64,000 nucleotides of DNA from positions 1-64,000 of the forward strand of contig NZ_LUKQ02000001.1 in the NCBI RefSeq assembly GCF_001647025.1, given 5' to 3'. The stretch comes from Endozoicomonas atrinae (GTDB taxonomy: Bacteria > Pseudomonadota > Gammaproteobacteria > Pseudomonadales > Endozoicomonadaceae). The notes below the pieces were generated by a model. That model worked only from the letters and a program-made list of their open reading frames with translations. It was not told where the DNA came from and made no database searches. Shown piece by piece: positions 52,213 to 60,884 of this stretch (its first letter is position 1; each line of letters begins with the position of its first letter). Made by a program: the position numbers and the translations under genes.

Positions 52213-53085
52213 TTATATATCAATGCCTGCTACTTGCGAGCGGGCATTGTCACCCAGCTTTTCAATGATCTGATCACGTATTTGGTTAAAAACATCATAA
52301 TCCAGCTTTATCGTTTCACTGTGACTCTTTATCCAGGACTCGCCCTCCTTTACTCGAAGAAACAGAATGGTAGAGCTGATGTCTCTGAAGCCCACCACAA
52401 GATACCCCAGATTCATACTGACCAACCCATGCTCATCATGAGTCACAAAAGATGATTGAAAATTTGCACGGTTGGCACCAATGGCAGAATGATTAAACAG
52501 TGAAATAAACGGCCCCTCTTTCTCCAGTTTTTTCAATGCAGCCACAGCAGCATTCACCATTGCCTGTTCAGAAGGGTCTTTCAGCGCTGCCTTCAATATA
52601 TCGAAAATGACCTCACTGACGCTTAGATCAGTGGAAGCAGAAGACAGCGAACTTTCTTCAAAATCACTGATATCCCAGCCCTGTAGACTCATAACATCTG
52701 TGTACCTTTCATACCACTGGGTCAGCTGGGTATTTTTGTCGTAGTCATGGCTGGCAGCTAACTGTGCAAACAGTGTGGAGTTAATAACATCTTCCGTCGC
52801 CTGCTGACCTACATGCTGAGAGACTGCAACAAAGCTGCCACTGTCTACAAACAACCGCTTACTGTAATCAGGTGCCTGCATCATAAACAGCTCTTCAGCA
52901 TAGAGCGAAGGCCTTTCAGCAAGCCTGACTTTTTGCAGAGCCTCAACCCTCTCCGACAGTGTTCGCTCTTTTTGTAACGTTAAAGGCCCCTTACCATGAT
53001 GACCAGCAAAAGCACTCGCGACCAGGAAAGGGCATAGAAAAGCCAGGGCCCGGAAAACCTTCTTTTGGGATATCAATGTCCGCAT
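52213..53085 (-). CDS. Exported protein of unknown function, 290 residues
   Basis: The signal peptide is ISQKKVFRALAFLCPFLVAS then AFA. The mature part is mixed alpha/beta, with a central acidic Ser-rich stretch (DISDFEESSLSSASTDLSVS). It ends in a strand-rich segment (FQSSFVTHDEHGLVSMNLGY then LVVGFRDISSTILFLRV) that looks like a small beta domain. There are no Cys in the mature part. I do not recognise the family. Its stop coincides with the end of repeat C2. The nearest gene, the M19 dipeptidase, is divergent. Confidence 0.75.
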   Translation of the reverse strand: MRTLISQKKVFRALAFLCPFLVASAFAGHHGKGPLTLQKERTLSERVEALQKVRLAERPSLYAEELFMMQAPDYSKRLFVDSGSFVAVSQHVGQQATEDVINSTLFAQLAASHDYDKNTQLTQWYERYTDVMSLQGWDISDFEESSLSSASTDLSVSEVIFDILKAALKDPSEQAMVNAAVAALKKLEKEGPFISLFNHSAIGANRANFQSSFVTHDEHGLVSMNLGYLVVGFRDISSTILFLRVKEGESWIKSHSETIKLDYDVFNQIRDQIIEKLGDNARSQVAGIDI

Positions 53086-53323
53086 CAGACGACTCCAACT
53101 GAATAGACAAAACTATATGCACAGCTATCAGTGTATTTAGGGATTAAAAAAATCGCCTTTTAATATCTCAAATAAATTTAAAAAGGTGGTTTTCTATACA
53201 GAGTTTATTAACCCAAAACACAGTTTTTCCATTAGCTATCCTTGGTACTCCACTGATACACTAACAGCGCGTCCTGACACCACTTAATAAAAATAACAAC
53301 TTGTCGTATACAGGCTTCAGGCT

Positions 53324-54541
53324 ATGACGAAAGAAAACCAAAACCGCCGCATCAGCAAAGGGTGGCAACTCACCGCCTCAATCACTTCCATATTCATCAT
53401 TATCGCGCTGGGATTCACCCTGATCTTTGCCCCCGCCGCTATTGAAAAAGGCACCAACCAAATTAACGCCCACCCCCCTTATCCCATTTCTCAGGAAGCC
53501 TCCAGGCTCCATCAGCAGCTGACCGTTGCAGACCTTCATGCAGATAGCCTGCTATGGAATCGAGACCTGAGTCAGCAAGAAAACTATGGACATGTGGACC
53601 TCCCAAGGCTCCAGCAAGGCAATGTGGCCATACAGACATTTGCAGTCCCGACCAAATCCCCAAGAGGGCAGAATTACAGTCGAAATGAAAGTGATGCACC
53701 CGACGGCATCACCATGCTGGCAATGATTCAAGCCTGGCCACCGGCCACCTGGAACAGTCTTTATCAAAGGGCTCTTTACCAGTCTGGAAAGCTGCATAAA
53801 CTCGAACAGAGCAACCCTGAAGACCTGAAAATTATTCGCAATCAGTCGGATCTGGGAATGGTTCTTACTGCTCGCCAACAAGGCAGCCAACAAGTTGCAG
53901 CACTGCTGGCACTGGAAGGAGCCCACGCCTTTGAAGGCAACCTTGATAACCTGGAAGGCCTTTACGAAGCTGGATACCGCATGATTGGTCTTCACCACTT
54001 CTTTGACAACCGACTGGGCGGCTCTCTGCACGGCGTCAGCGGCTCCCGTCTTAGCCTCTTTGGCCGCCGGGCTCTGGCCAGAATGGAAGCGTTAAATATG
54101 ATCGTCGACCTGGCCCACTCTTCAGAATCCGTGGTTGATGAAGTTCTGAAGCTGGCAAAACGTCCTGTGGTGATCTCTCACACCGGTATTCTCGGTACCT
54201 GCGACTCCCCCAGAAACATTTCAGATAACTTGATCCAGCGTATCGCCGAGAAAGGCGGATTAATTGGTATTGGATTCTGGGACGCCATCTGCGACACCTC
54301 TCCAGAAGGGATTGTTAATACTCTGCGTTATGCGATTGATCTGGTGGGAGAGGATCATATTGCCCTGGGCTCAGATTTTGATGGAGGAACAAAGGTCAGC
54401 CTGGATGCGTCTGAGCTGGCTGTTTTGACAGAATTGATGATAAGAAAAGGCTTCTCTGAAACAGAAATCAGAAAAGTTATGGGTGAGAACGTTCAGAAGT
54501 TTCTGATGAAACACCTTCCAGAAGAAAAAACAGAGGCATAA
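53324..54541 (+). CDS. Membrane dipeptidase (peptidase M19, renal-dipeptidase family)
   Basis: A 405-residue zinc dipeptidase, probably periplasmic. A signal/anchor (about 15-38) is followed by an M19 TIM barrel. Zinc ligands are visible: VADLHADSL (His, Asp), a Glu in LLALEGAHAFEG, His in VDLAHSS and VVISHTG, and Asp in GSDFDGG. It hydrolyses dipeptides, including D-amino-acid-containing ones in many relatives. It is transcribed alone and ends just before the convergent tRNA array terminator. Confidence 0.88.
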   Translation: MTKENQNRRISKGWQLTASITSIFIIIALGFTLIFAPAAIEKGTNQINAHPPYPISQEASRLHQQLTVADLHADSLLWNRDLSQQENYGHVDLPRLQQGNVAIQTFAVPTKSPRGQNYSRNESDAPDGITMLAMIQAWPPATWNSLYQRALYQSGKLHKLEQSNPEDLKIIRNQSDLGMVLTARQQGSQQVAALLALEGAHAFEGNLDNLEGLYEAGYRMIGLHHFFDNRLGGSLHGVSGSRLSLFGRRALARMEALNMIVDLAHSSESVVDEVLKLAKRPVVISHTGILGTCDSPRNISDNLIQRIAEKGGLIGIGFWDAICDTSPEGIVNTLRYAIDLVGEDHIALGSDFDGGTKVSLDASELAVLTELMIRKGFSETEIRKVMGENVQKFLMKHLPEEKTEA

Positions 54542-54544
54542 AAA

Positions 54545-54570
54545 AACCTTCCTGAGCAATCAGGAAGGTT
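54545..54570 (-). terminator. Terminator at the end of the tRNA array
   Basis: AACCTTCCTGA pairs with TCAGGAAGGTT across 4 bases. The T run follows on the minus strand, so it ends the tRNA transcript. It also lies directly after the M19 gene stop on the plus strand. Confidence 0.85.
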
Positions 54571-54575
54571 CTATA

Positions 54576-54650
54576 TGGCTGGGGTGGAGGGATTCGAACC
54601 CCCGCATGTCAGGATCAAAACCTGATGCCTTACCGCTTGGCGACACCCCA
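54576..54650 (-). tRNA. tRNA-Gln(UUG)
   Basis: A complete cloverleaf of 75 bases with encoded CCA end. The anticodon stem-loop reads CAGGTTTTGATCCTG with UUG anticodon; the T-arm is GGGGGTTCGAATCCC. Identical in sequence to the copy at 54850-54924. Confidence 0.95.
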
Positions 54651-54681
54651 ATTATTTATGCAGGATGCATATCCGAATAAG

Positions 54682-54758
54682 TGGTAGCTAGGGGCAGATT
54701 CGAACTGCCGACCCCAGCATTATGAGTGCTGCGCTCTAACCAACTGAGCTACCTAGCC
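54682..54758 (-). tRNA. tRNA-Met(CAU)
   Basis: A 77-base tRNA with encoded CCA. The anticodon loop is CTCATAA with CAU, the first pair is G1-C72, and the D-arm is GCTCAGTTGGTTAGAGC. It appears to be elongator Met by its acceptor pairing. It differs from the copy at 55028 by one base in the D-to-anticodon region. Confidence 0.93.
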
Positions 54759-54849
54759 ACTAAATCGGTCGCTATTGTCGTGATTCCGAACGTTCATGTC
54801 AAGAAACATGCCAGCCTTTGTTACATCGACTTCACAACAACAGGATAAA

Positions 54850-54924
54850 TGGCTGGGGTGGAGGGATTCGAACCCCCGCATGTCAGGATCAAAACCTGAT
54901 GCCTTACCGCTTGGCGACACCCCA
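54850..54924 (-). tRNA. tRNA-Gln(UUG), second copy
   Basis: Same 75-base sequence as 54576-54650, with CCA encoded. The array reads, in transcription order, Met, Gln, Met, Gln, suggesting tandem duplication of a Met-Gln unit. Confidence 0.95.
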
Positions 54925-55027
54925 GCAAAGAAGCGAACAGTTAACTCTTCGCTCACAAAGGACTTCCGATGCTACTATACGAAAACTCGTTTTAGCAACC
55001 ACCATGTATCTTGTTGAAAAGATTAGA

Positions 55028-55104
55028 TGGTAGCTAGGGGCAGATTCGAACTGCCGACCCCAGCATTATGAGTGCTGTGCTCTAACCAACTGAGCTACCT
55101 AGCC
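55028..55104 (-). tRNA. tRNA-Met(CAU), second copy
   Basis: A 77-base tRNA-Met like 54682-54758, with AGAGCACAGC in place of AGAGCGCAGC at the base of the D-stem. The terminal CCA is encoded. It lies first in the transcript of the array, downstream of ychF. Confidence 0.93.
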
Positions 55105-55271
55105 GCCGAAAGATGGTGCGCACTTTAGTGATTTCACCCGAACCTGTCAAGCAAAAAGCATATAAGCAGAGCAGATTCATAATACGACGACCGGCAAATA
55201 CGCGATTCGGTAGCACAACGAAAAAAGGCACGCTTTCGCATGCCTTCTTTATAGCAGTTTTTCAGCAAGTT

Positions 55272-56363
55272 TCAGACATTAAACAGGAAGTGCATAACAT
55301 CACCGTCCTGAACAATATATGCCTTGCCTTCTACGCGCAGCCGGCCTGCTTCTTTGGCACCCTGCTCACCATTGTATTTGATGAAATCATCATAGCTGGT
55401 GACTTCCGCACGAATAAAACCACGCTCAAAATCAGTGTGAATCACACCGGCGGCCTGAGGCGCAGTTGCACCTACCTTCACTGTCCATGCTCTGACCTCT
55501 TTCACCCCTGCAGTAAAGTAGGTTTGCAGACCAAGCAGTTCATAACCGGCTCGGATTACACGATCCAGACCAGGCTCTTCCATCCCCAGATCGGTCAGGA
55601 ACTCCGCACGCTCTTCATCATCCAGTTCAGCGATTTCTGATTCCAGCTTGTTGCAGATCGGCACCACCACCGCCCCTTCCTGGGCAGCAATTTCCCGAAC
55701 GGTATCCAAGTATTCGTTATCCTCAAAACCATCCTCATCCACATTGGCAATATAAATGGTGGGCTTGATAGTCAGCAGGTGGAATAAACGAACCAACTTC
55801 CGCTCATCATCACTCATTTCAAGAGAGCGAACTGGGCTACCCGCCTCAAGGTGAGGAATGACTTTTTCCAGCAGCCCCTTCTGGGCTACTGAATCCTTAT
55901 CACCACCCTTGGCAGAACGGGCAACACGCTGCAGTTGCTTTTCACAGCTTTCAAGATCCGCCAGCACCAGTTCCATATTGATGATTTCAATATCAGCACG
56001 GGGGTCAATCTTGTTGGCCACATGAATGACGTTGTCATTAGCAAAGCAGCGAACCACATGGGCAATCGCATCCGTTTCACGGATATTCGCCAGAAATTTG
56101 TTACCCAGGCCTTCTCCTTTGGAAGCCCCCTCAACAAGGCCCGCGATGTCCACGAACTCCATGGTGGTCGGCAACACTCGCTGAGGTTTAACGATTGCCG
56201 CCAGCTTATCCAGACGGGGATCTGGCATGGCAACAACACCGGCATTGGGCTCAATGGTACAGAATGGGAAGTTTTCTGCATCAATACCCGCCTTGGTTAA
56301 GGCATTAAATAGCGTTGATTTACCAACGTTTGGCAATCCAACGATGCCACATTTGAAACCCAT
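55272..56363 (-). CDS. ychF: Redox-regulated ATPase YchF (Obg-family)
   Basis: A universally conserved P-loop protein of 363 residues, an ATPase linked to ribosomes and stress. [20 protein letters not shown] (G1, about 6-25), [17 protein letters not shown] (G3) and ICNKLESEI (the NxxE motif conferring ATP preference) are visible. The C-terminal TGS domain ([20 protein letters not shown]-type region) and the [24 protein letters not shown] tail are intact. Its usual neighbour pth is 4.5 kb away, so the common pth-ychF unit has been split. The tRNA array follows it. Confidence 0.95.
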   Translation of the reverse strand: MGFKCGIVGLPNVGKSTLFNALTKAGIDAENFPFCTIEPNAGVVAMPDPRLDKLAAIVKPQRVLPTTMEFVDIAGLVEGASKGEGLGNKFLANIRETDAIAHVVRCFANDNVIHVANKIDPRADIEIINMELVLADLESCEKQLQRVARSAKGGDKDSVAQKGLLEKVIPHLEAGSPVRSLEMSDDERKLVRLFHLLTIKPTIYIANVDEDGFEDNEYLDTVREIAAQEGAVVVPICNKLESEIAELDDEERAEFLTDLGMEEPGLDRVIRAGYELLGLQTYFTAGVKEVRAWTVKVGATAPQAAGVIHTDFERGFIRAEVTSYDDFIKYNGEQGAKEAGRLRVEGKAYIVQDGDVMHFLFNV

Positions 56364-56452
56364 AGCGCTTCTGCTCGCTCCTGAAGATACCTAATGGGGG
56401 CGAATTATAAAGACTGGGGGAAAAAATTTCAGAACTTTTAGTACCTGCAGAT

Positions 56453-56484
56453 AAAAAAACGCCCAGAGAGTGACTCTCTGGGCG
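56453..56484 (-). terminator. Rho-independent terminator after mtr
   Basis: CGCCCAGAGAG pairs with CTCTCTGGGCG with a 3-base loop, followed on the minus strand by seven Ts. It ends the trpR-mtr transcript before ychF. Confidence 0.92.
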
Positions 56485-56510
56485 ATCAATAAAATCACAT
56501 AAAAGAAGAG

Positions 56511-57773
56511 TCAGCCAAACTTTGGCAGAGCCCCCATCAAATCCAGCCCCGCAAGGATCATGGCAGCAATACCAAAGAGGAAGATCAGGGCCATTCTCAA
56601 GGTTCCACCCGGTACCTGATAGCCACCCTCTCCTCGCTGACGGCCAACCCAGGCCATGACCACCGGGGACAGAATGCAGAATACAACCAGTACCAGCCCG
56701 GCAAAGCCAATGGCAGTGATAAAGCCATTTGGCAGGAATACCCCCAACAGGGTTGGTGGAATAAAGGTAATCGCAGCTGTTTTTAAACGACCGACAAAGC
56801 TATTGTCGAAGCCAAACAGGTCAGCGATGTAATCGAACAGGCACAGCGCTACTCCCAGGAATGAGCTGGCCACCGCCATATTGGCAAACCACTGCAGCAC
56901 ATTCGAAATATTCATAGCAAGACCAGACTCGGAAAGTGCACCCAGCATATCGCCAATATTGCCTCCAGCAGCAATAATGGCAGGGAACGCTTCTCGTGGC
57001 AGGTTTCCGAAGAAGCTGAACTGCCACAGAGCATAAAACGCCAGAGCCAGCAGAGAGCCCGTCAAAAGAGCAAACCTTACCTGCTTTCCATCTTTATTGA
57101 GGTAACGGGTAATACTGGGTACCGCAGTCTGCATACCAAAGCTGACCGTCAGAAAGCCCAATGCCCCGAAAGAGAAAGGAAAGACTTCAGAAAAGGACAG
57201 ACCCGGCATCAAATAGTCAGACGAAGCATTGCCCAGTAAGCCGCTGATACTCCATAGAAAGGTTATTACCATTCCGCCAATCAGCACCGTACTCACACGA
57301 TCTACCGCACGGGTTCCGGTCATTACAATAGCCGATAGCACCAAGGCAAAAACAAAGCTGGCCATCGGAGGGGACAGAGAGATGCCATCTACAGCTTCCA
57401 GAGAATAAGTAATGATGGAGCTGCCACCCGAGATGTAGGCATAAGTCAGGATGTAGCAAAGAAAGGCAACAGAGGCCCCGTTAACAACACGACCAACAGA
57501 ACCAATGGTGCCCTCGGCAATAGAATCGAAGCTCGCACCCAGCGGGAAACGCAGGTTGGCTTCCAGAAGGTAGAGTGAGGCACTGTACATGCAATACCAG
57601 GTAAAGACCATCAGCAGCATTGAGTAACCAAACCAGAGACCGCTGGTGGCTACCGGCAGTGAAAACATTCCGGCACCAATCGCGGTTCCGGCAACGATCA
57701 CCGTTCCTCCAAGAACCGAACCCTGCTTCCTGGCAGAGTCCGAAGAACTTTCCGTTATAACTGCTTCAGACAT
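56511..57773 (-). CDS. mtr: Aromatic amino acid (Trp/Tyr) permease, Mtr/TyrP-like
   Basis: A HAAAP-family H+ symporter of 420 residues with 11 helices. GGTVIVAGTAIGAGMFSLPV (TM1), MYSASLYLLEANLRFP, FGALGFLTVSFGMQTAVPSI and PNGFITAIGFAGLVLVV match Mtr/TyrP. It lies 73 bases downstream of trpR on the same strand, behind a TrpR operator-like site, so tryptophan control of uptake is very likely. This supports Mtr rather than TyrP. A strong terminator follows. Confidence 0.87.
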   Translation of the reverse strand: MSEAVITESSSDSARKQGSVLGGTVIVAGTAIGAGMFSLPVATSGLWFGYSMLLMVFTWYCMYSASLYLLEANLRFPLGASFDSIAEGTIGSVGRVVNGASVAFLCYILTYAYISGGSSIITYSLEAVDGISLSPPMASFVFALVLSAIVMTGTRAVDRVSTVLIGGMVITFLWSISGLLGNASSDYLMPGLSFSEVFPFSFGALGFLTVSFGMQTAVPSITRYLNKDGKQVRFALLTGSLLALAFYALWQFSFFGNLPREAFPAIIAAGGNIGDMLGALSESGLAMNISNVLQWFANMAVASSFLGVALCLFDYIADLFGFDNSFVGRLKTAAITFIPPTLLGVFLPNGFITAIGFAGLVLVVFCILSPVVMAWVGRQRGEGGYQVPGGTLRMALIFLFGIAAMILAGLDLMGALPKFG

Positions 57774-57846
57774 TATTATTCCTACTGCTTTATGGAACTG
57801 TTTGTTTATTCAGCTCAAGTCTGTTTTCTAATAAGACACTGACTAT

Positions 57847-58119
57847 TTAGATCTGTTCAATCATAGACATTTCAGCATCAGACAGCGTTTTGAGATAATT
57901 TGAACAGCGGGTCACCTTGGTGATGCTCACCCCTATCCGCCTGGCGATCTCCCGTTGAGACTCTTCTCCCGAAAGCAGGGCCCGCATAATGGCCAACCTT
58001 GAGCCAATTGCCTCCCGCTCTTCTCGAGTCAGTAACACCCCCATAACCTCATGGAGCGCGTCCACATCCTGCTGTCCCTTCAGCAGTTTGATTACCTGAA
58101 ACCAGGACTCAGTCTTCAT
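57847..58119 (-). CDS. trpR: Trp operon repressor
   Basis: A 90-residue all-helical tryptophan-responsive repressor. The LLTREEREAIGSRLAIMRAL then LSGEESQREIARRIGVSITK and VTRCSNYLK motifs (TrpR helix-turn-helix and tail) are intact; length is slightly shorter than the E. coli 108 residues at the N-terminus. A 20-bp palindrome lies just upstream at 58146-58165. It is followed by mtr in the same direction, giving an autoregulated trpR-mtr unit. The DNA-binding residues QREIARRIG are conserved. Confidence 0.92.
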   Translation of the reverse strand: MKTESWFQVIKLLKGQQDVDALHEVMGVLLTREEREAIGSRLAIMRALLSGEESQREIARRIGVSITKVTRCSNYLKTLSDAEMSMIEQI

Positions 58120-58145
58120 GCCGTGTTCAATTTATCTCAGCCACC

Positions 58146-58165
58146 TGTACTGATGTAACAGTACA
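58146..58165 (-). promoter_or_regulatory. TrpR operator-like palindrome upstream of trpR
   Basis: TGTACTGATGTAACAGTACA has perfect 6-bp arms, TGTACT and AGTACA, the outer positions of the E. coli trp operator (TGTACTAGTTAACTAGTACA). It lies 27 bases upstream of the trpR ATG. A second partial GTAC half-site follows at 58168-58171. Binding by TrpR is inferred. Confidence 0.8.
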
Positions 58166-58410
58166 AAAGTACACGCATTGTCGATATTACGGAAAATACT
58201 AACAAGCACAACTAAAATAATCAGAATTCCAGATTCAGGCTTAACCATGCTTTCGGTGTTCTCAAAAAATAGAATTATCCGCTCAAAAAAATGTCCAAGC
58301 GTTCAACATCTAAAACTAATTACCAGAAAGCGGCTTGTGACCGACAAATGAATCCAGGCCATTTTAACTGCAAAAAAATGTATTACCTTATTAACCAAGG
58401 CGATAATCCT

Positions 58411-59625
58411 GTGAATCAACTTATCAAAACCGTCATTCTTAAAATGGTATTTGCACTGGCAGCTTATCCACTCACAGCCATTGCAGAAGAAAACACTCAA
58501 CCCGTGGAAACCGGTGAACATATCGACTCCTATTTGACGGCTACCGGGTACATCCTTGAAAAGCACTCCGACGCCCCACCAGTTATTACCGCTCACTTTG
58601 ACCATTGCTCCGGCACCCTCCTTGCAAGAGAAAAAAGAATGGCAAAGGGTATTCTCATTGGAAACAATCGAGTGCTTGCCCCGGCCGATTACTTCATTGA
58701 CCCATGCTCCCCACCAATCGTATTACCTGAAAGCACACCTCTAACCTCAAATAACTATTATTGCCATGATCAGCGGATCAAAAAAATCACCCACCTTTCT
58801 CTCATTCCGGAGAGCCCAGTAGAAACTGAAAGCGAAACCGGTGAAGCCAGGCAGCAAGCCAGAGTGGCCACACCGAAAATCATCAGAGTGTTAAATGAAT
58901 TACATTTTGATGGAACTTCAACAGTCGACGCCCTTCTATGCCACAGGGTCGAAAATGGCATTATCAACAAGACACCAACAGTAGCCGTTCTTTCTTTAAG
59001 CAAAAGAGGCGTTGGTGAAATACCAGCAGAAATAGCAACAACAAAGCTATATGACAGGCATGACGACACCGGAAGCGAGCCTCCTGCAACATACAGCTCT
59101 TTACTCCTTAGAAACCAGATGCATTTCCTTAACAGTGAAACAGGCGGCAGACCTGAACTGCAAACAGTCAATCAACTCATAGAAGCAGCCAGGCAATTAC
59201 AGCTTATTGAAGAAAGTAAAGGCAACATCAGGTTTGATGCTCAACCAGCAGCACTGATTACCTCCACCGGTGACAAGCATTATTTAAATGCTCTTGTTAA
59301 TGACTGGGAAATAATTGAGGAATTCCCATCGCTATACGATCTCCCCGATTATGCCCAAAGACACCCTTACATCAGCAAACTCTGGAAAGGCACGAGCCCG
59401 TTTACAGGAACCATTGGTCATACTTTGGGCATGCAAAGCATTCCCGGTCTGACGGGTGCAGCAGGGGGTCTTTTGGCAACCGTAGAAATAGCAAGTACAG
59501 CCATGCTTTTTTATATTATTGCCAGCTACCTCTCATCTTCCCCCTACATCTATACCGTTATGAAAGCTGGACTTGGCATCATTCTGGCCACTGGATTTTA
59601 TCGCTGGGCAACATCTGAATATTAA
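58411..59625 (+). CDS. Exported protein of unknown function, degenerate-protease-like N-terminal half
   Basis: Start is set at GTG 58411, because MNQLIKTVILKMVFALAAYP then LTAIA is a clear signal peptide; an ATG-open frame reaches back to 58291 but would put 40 residues before it. The protein is about 404 residues. CSGTLLAREKRMAKGILIGN then NRVLAPADYF resembles the trypsin-like GTL..VLTAAHC region, with the catalytic His replaced, and SETGGRPEL faintly recalls GDSGGP. This is only a weak inference. A C-terminal Gly-rich stretch and two hydrophobic helices (about 350-400) suggest a membrane-interacting end. The gene ends on a MITE B remnant. Confidence 0.65.
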   Translation: MNQLIKTVILKMVFALAAYPLTAIAEENTQPVETGEHIDSYLTATGYILEKHSDAPPVITAHFDHCSGTLLAREKRMAKGILIGNNRVLAPADYFIDPCSPPIVLPESTPLTSNNYYCHDQRIKKITHLSLIPESPVETESETGEARQQARVATPKIIRVLNELHFDGTSTVDALLCHRVENGIINKTPTVAVLSLSKRGVGEIPAEIATTKLYDRHDDTGSEPPATYSSLLLRNQMHFLNSETGGRPELQTVNQLIEAARQLQLIEESKGNIRFDAQPAALITSTGDKHYLNALVNDWEIIEEFPSLYDLPDYAQRHPYISKLWKGTSPFTGTIGHTLGMQSIPGLTGAAGGLLATVEIASTAMLFYIIASYLSSSPYIYTVMKAGLGIILATGFYRWATSEY

Positions 59626-59720
59626 GGGGCATTCTCAATTAGCCATGGGGTCAGTTGATCACACAAGCACTCAGGCAATAAATGCTTGTGTGGTCACAAT
59701 CAAAGGATCTTCCACGGCTT
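59626..59720. repeat. MITE family B remnant directly after a stop codon
   Basis: GGGGCATTCTCAATTAGCCA and GATCACACAAGCACTCAGGC match the left parts of B3 and B1. The right end is missing and a nine-C run follows at 59746-59754. The remnant begins at the TAA of the preceding gene. Confidence 0.65.
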
Positions 59721-59862
59721 ACGGCTTATGTAGAAAAGCTGTACGCCCCCCCCCTTTCCTGTACCAAAAGAACACCTCATGCGATAAAGCAATTAACAAT
59801 ATGCAGGACAACAAAAACAACTACATTTGATTAACTGTATTCTTAAGCTTATGGATCACTAG

Positions 59863-60864
59863 ATGCCAGACAGAAGTATTACCGTGGGAATAATTTGTGG
59901 AGGCCCCTCCCCTGAAGCCGGTGTTTCCAGACTTTCAGCAGGTCGAATCAGCTCACCTCTGGAGAAAAACTTTCAGAAAGTAGTAACTCTTGAACTGGAT
60001 GAGATGCTACCCACCAACCTGACCTTCCACCAGGTCGATGTTGTATTTCCTGTTGCCCACGGCCCAATGGGGGAAGATGGTTGCCTTCAGGGGCTTCTTG
60101 AGATCATGGGCATCCCTTATGTTGGCTCTGCGGTCTTAGGGAGTGCGTGCGCCCTTGACAAGGTCACAACCAAGCGTATTTTACAGGCTGCAGGCATTCC
60201 CATGGCAAAAGATTGCGTCGTTTCTCGTACAGCCCCGTTAAATCTGTCCGTCAATCAATGCCTTGAAGCTCTAGGGGAGAAGGTTATTATCAAGCCCTTC
60301 GCCCAGGGCTCCGGTATCGGCATTCAATTTGCCCAAGGCGAGAAAGAGCTGTCAGAACGGCTCAGAAGCGGCTTTGAAAAAGATGAGCAACTACTGGTGG
60401 AAACATTTATTCAGGGTAGAGAAGTCACCGCCGGGGTACTTGAGCTGGAGACCACACAGGTGCTTCCAACCACGGAAATCATTACGCCTGATAATGCCTG
60501 GTACGACTATACCCACCGCTATACACCAGGCTTGAGCGAACACATTATTCCCGCCCGCATTACTGATGATCAGAGAAAAAGGGTTCAGGAAATTGCTCTG
60601 CAGGCACACCAACTGGTTCGCTGCCGCGATATCAGTCGGTCAGATTTCATTGTCCCAGAGGACGGAGAGCCCATCTTTTCAGAAATTAACAATCTACCCG
60701 GAATGACACCGACCAGCCTGTTTCCTGATGGAGCAAGGCATGCCGGAATAGAGTTCGAAGAGCTGATATGTCGATTGGTCGACAACGCCATGCTTAGAAA
60801 GGAGAAACAGTTTAATAAAAATGATTACTGGCCAATCCCTGAGTTGAATGTATCAATTCAGTAG
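59863..60864 (+). CDS. D-alanine-D-alanine ligase-like ATP-grasp enzyme
   Basis: A 333-residue ATP-grasp ligase. [17 protein letters not shown] has the Glu of the Ddl N-terminal motif, [20 protein letters not shown] then [10 protein letters not shown] is the typical substrate cap, [10 protein letters not shown] is the ATP-grasp loop and [20 protein letters not shown] is the Ddl C-terminal signature. It should form D-Ala-D-Ala or a related depsipeptide. It lies outside the mur/ddlB cell-wall cluster, so it is probably a second Ddl paralogue. The neighbours pth and rplY are unrelated. Confidence 0.85.
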   Translation: MPDRSITVGIICGGPSPEAGVSRLSAGRISSPLEKNFQKVVTLELDEMLPTNLTFHQVDVVFPVAHGPMGEDGCLQGLLEIMGIPYVGSAVLGSACALDKVTTKRILQAAGIPMAKDCVVSRTAPLNLSVNQCLEALGEKVIIKPFAQGSGIGIQFAQGEKELSERLRSGFEKDEQLLVETFIQGREVTAGVLELETTQVLPTTEIITPDNAWYDYTHRYTPGLSEHIIPARITDDQRKRVQEIALQAHQLVRCRDISRSDFIVPEDGEPIFSEINNLPGMTPTSLFPDGARHAGIEFEELICRLVDNAMLRKEKQFNKNDYWPIPELNVSIQ

Positions 60865-60884
60865 CAGGCACCAGAGAAAAAATC

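Larger units (their letters stand above)
51851..52215. repeat. Repeat family C, interrupted copy C2
   Basis: The ends TAAGTATCTGATCATATGAA and (reverse complement) TAAGTACCCAGTCATATGAA match C1. Compared with C1 it contains a complete MITE B copy (51897-52047) inserted at the equivalent of the TAG in GGATAGTTAC, and an extra repeat D segment (52117-52163). The right end covers the stop codon of the following minus-strand gene. Confidence 0.85.

Noticed and set aside
54576-55104. The tRNA array considered as a phage or island attachment site
   Set aside because: All four tRNAs are intact and no integrase or second att-like tRNA fragment is present.
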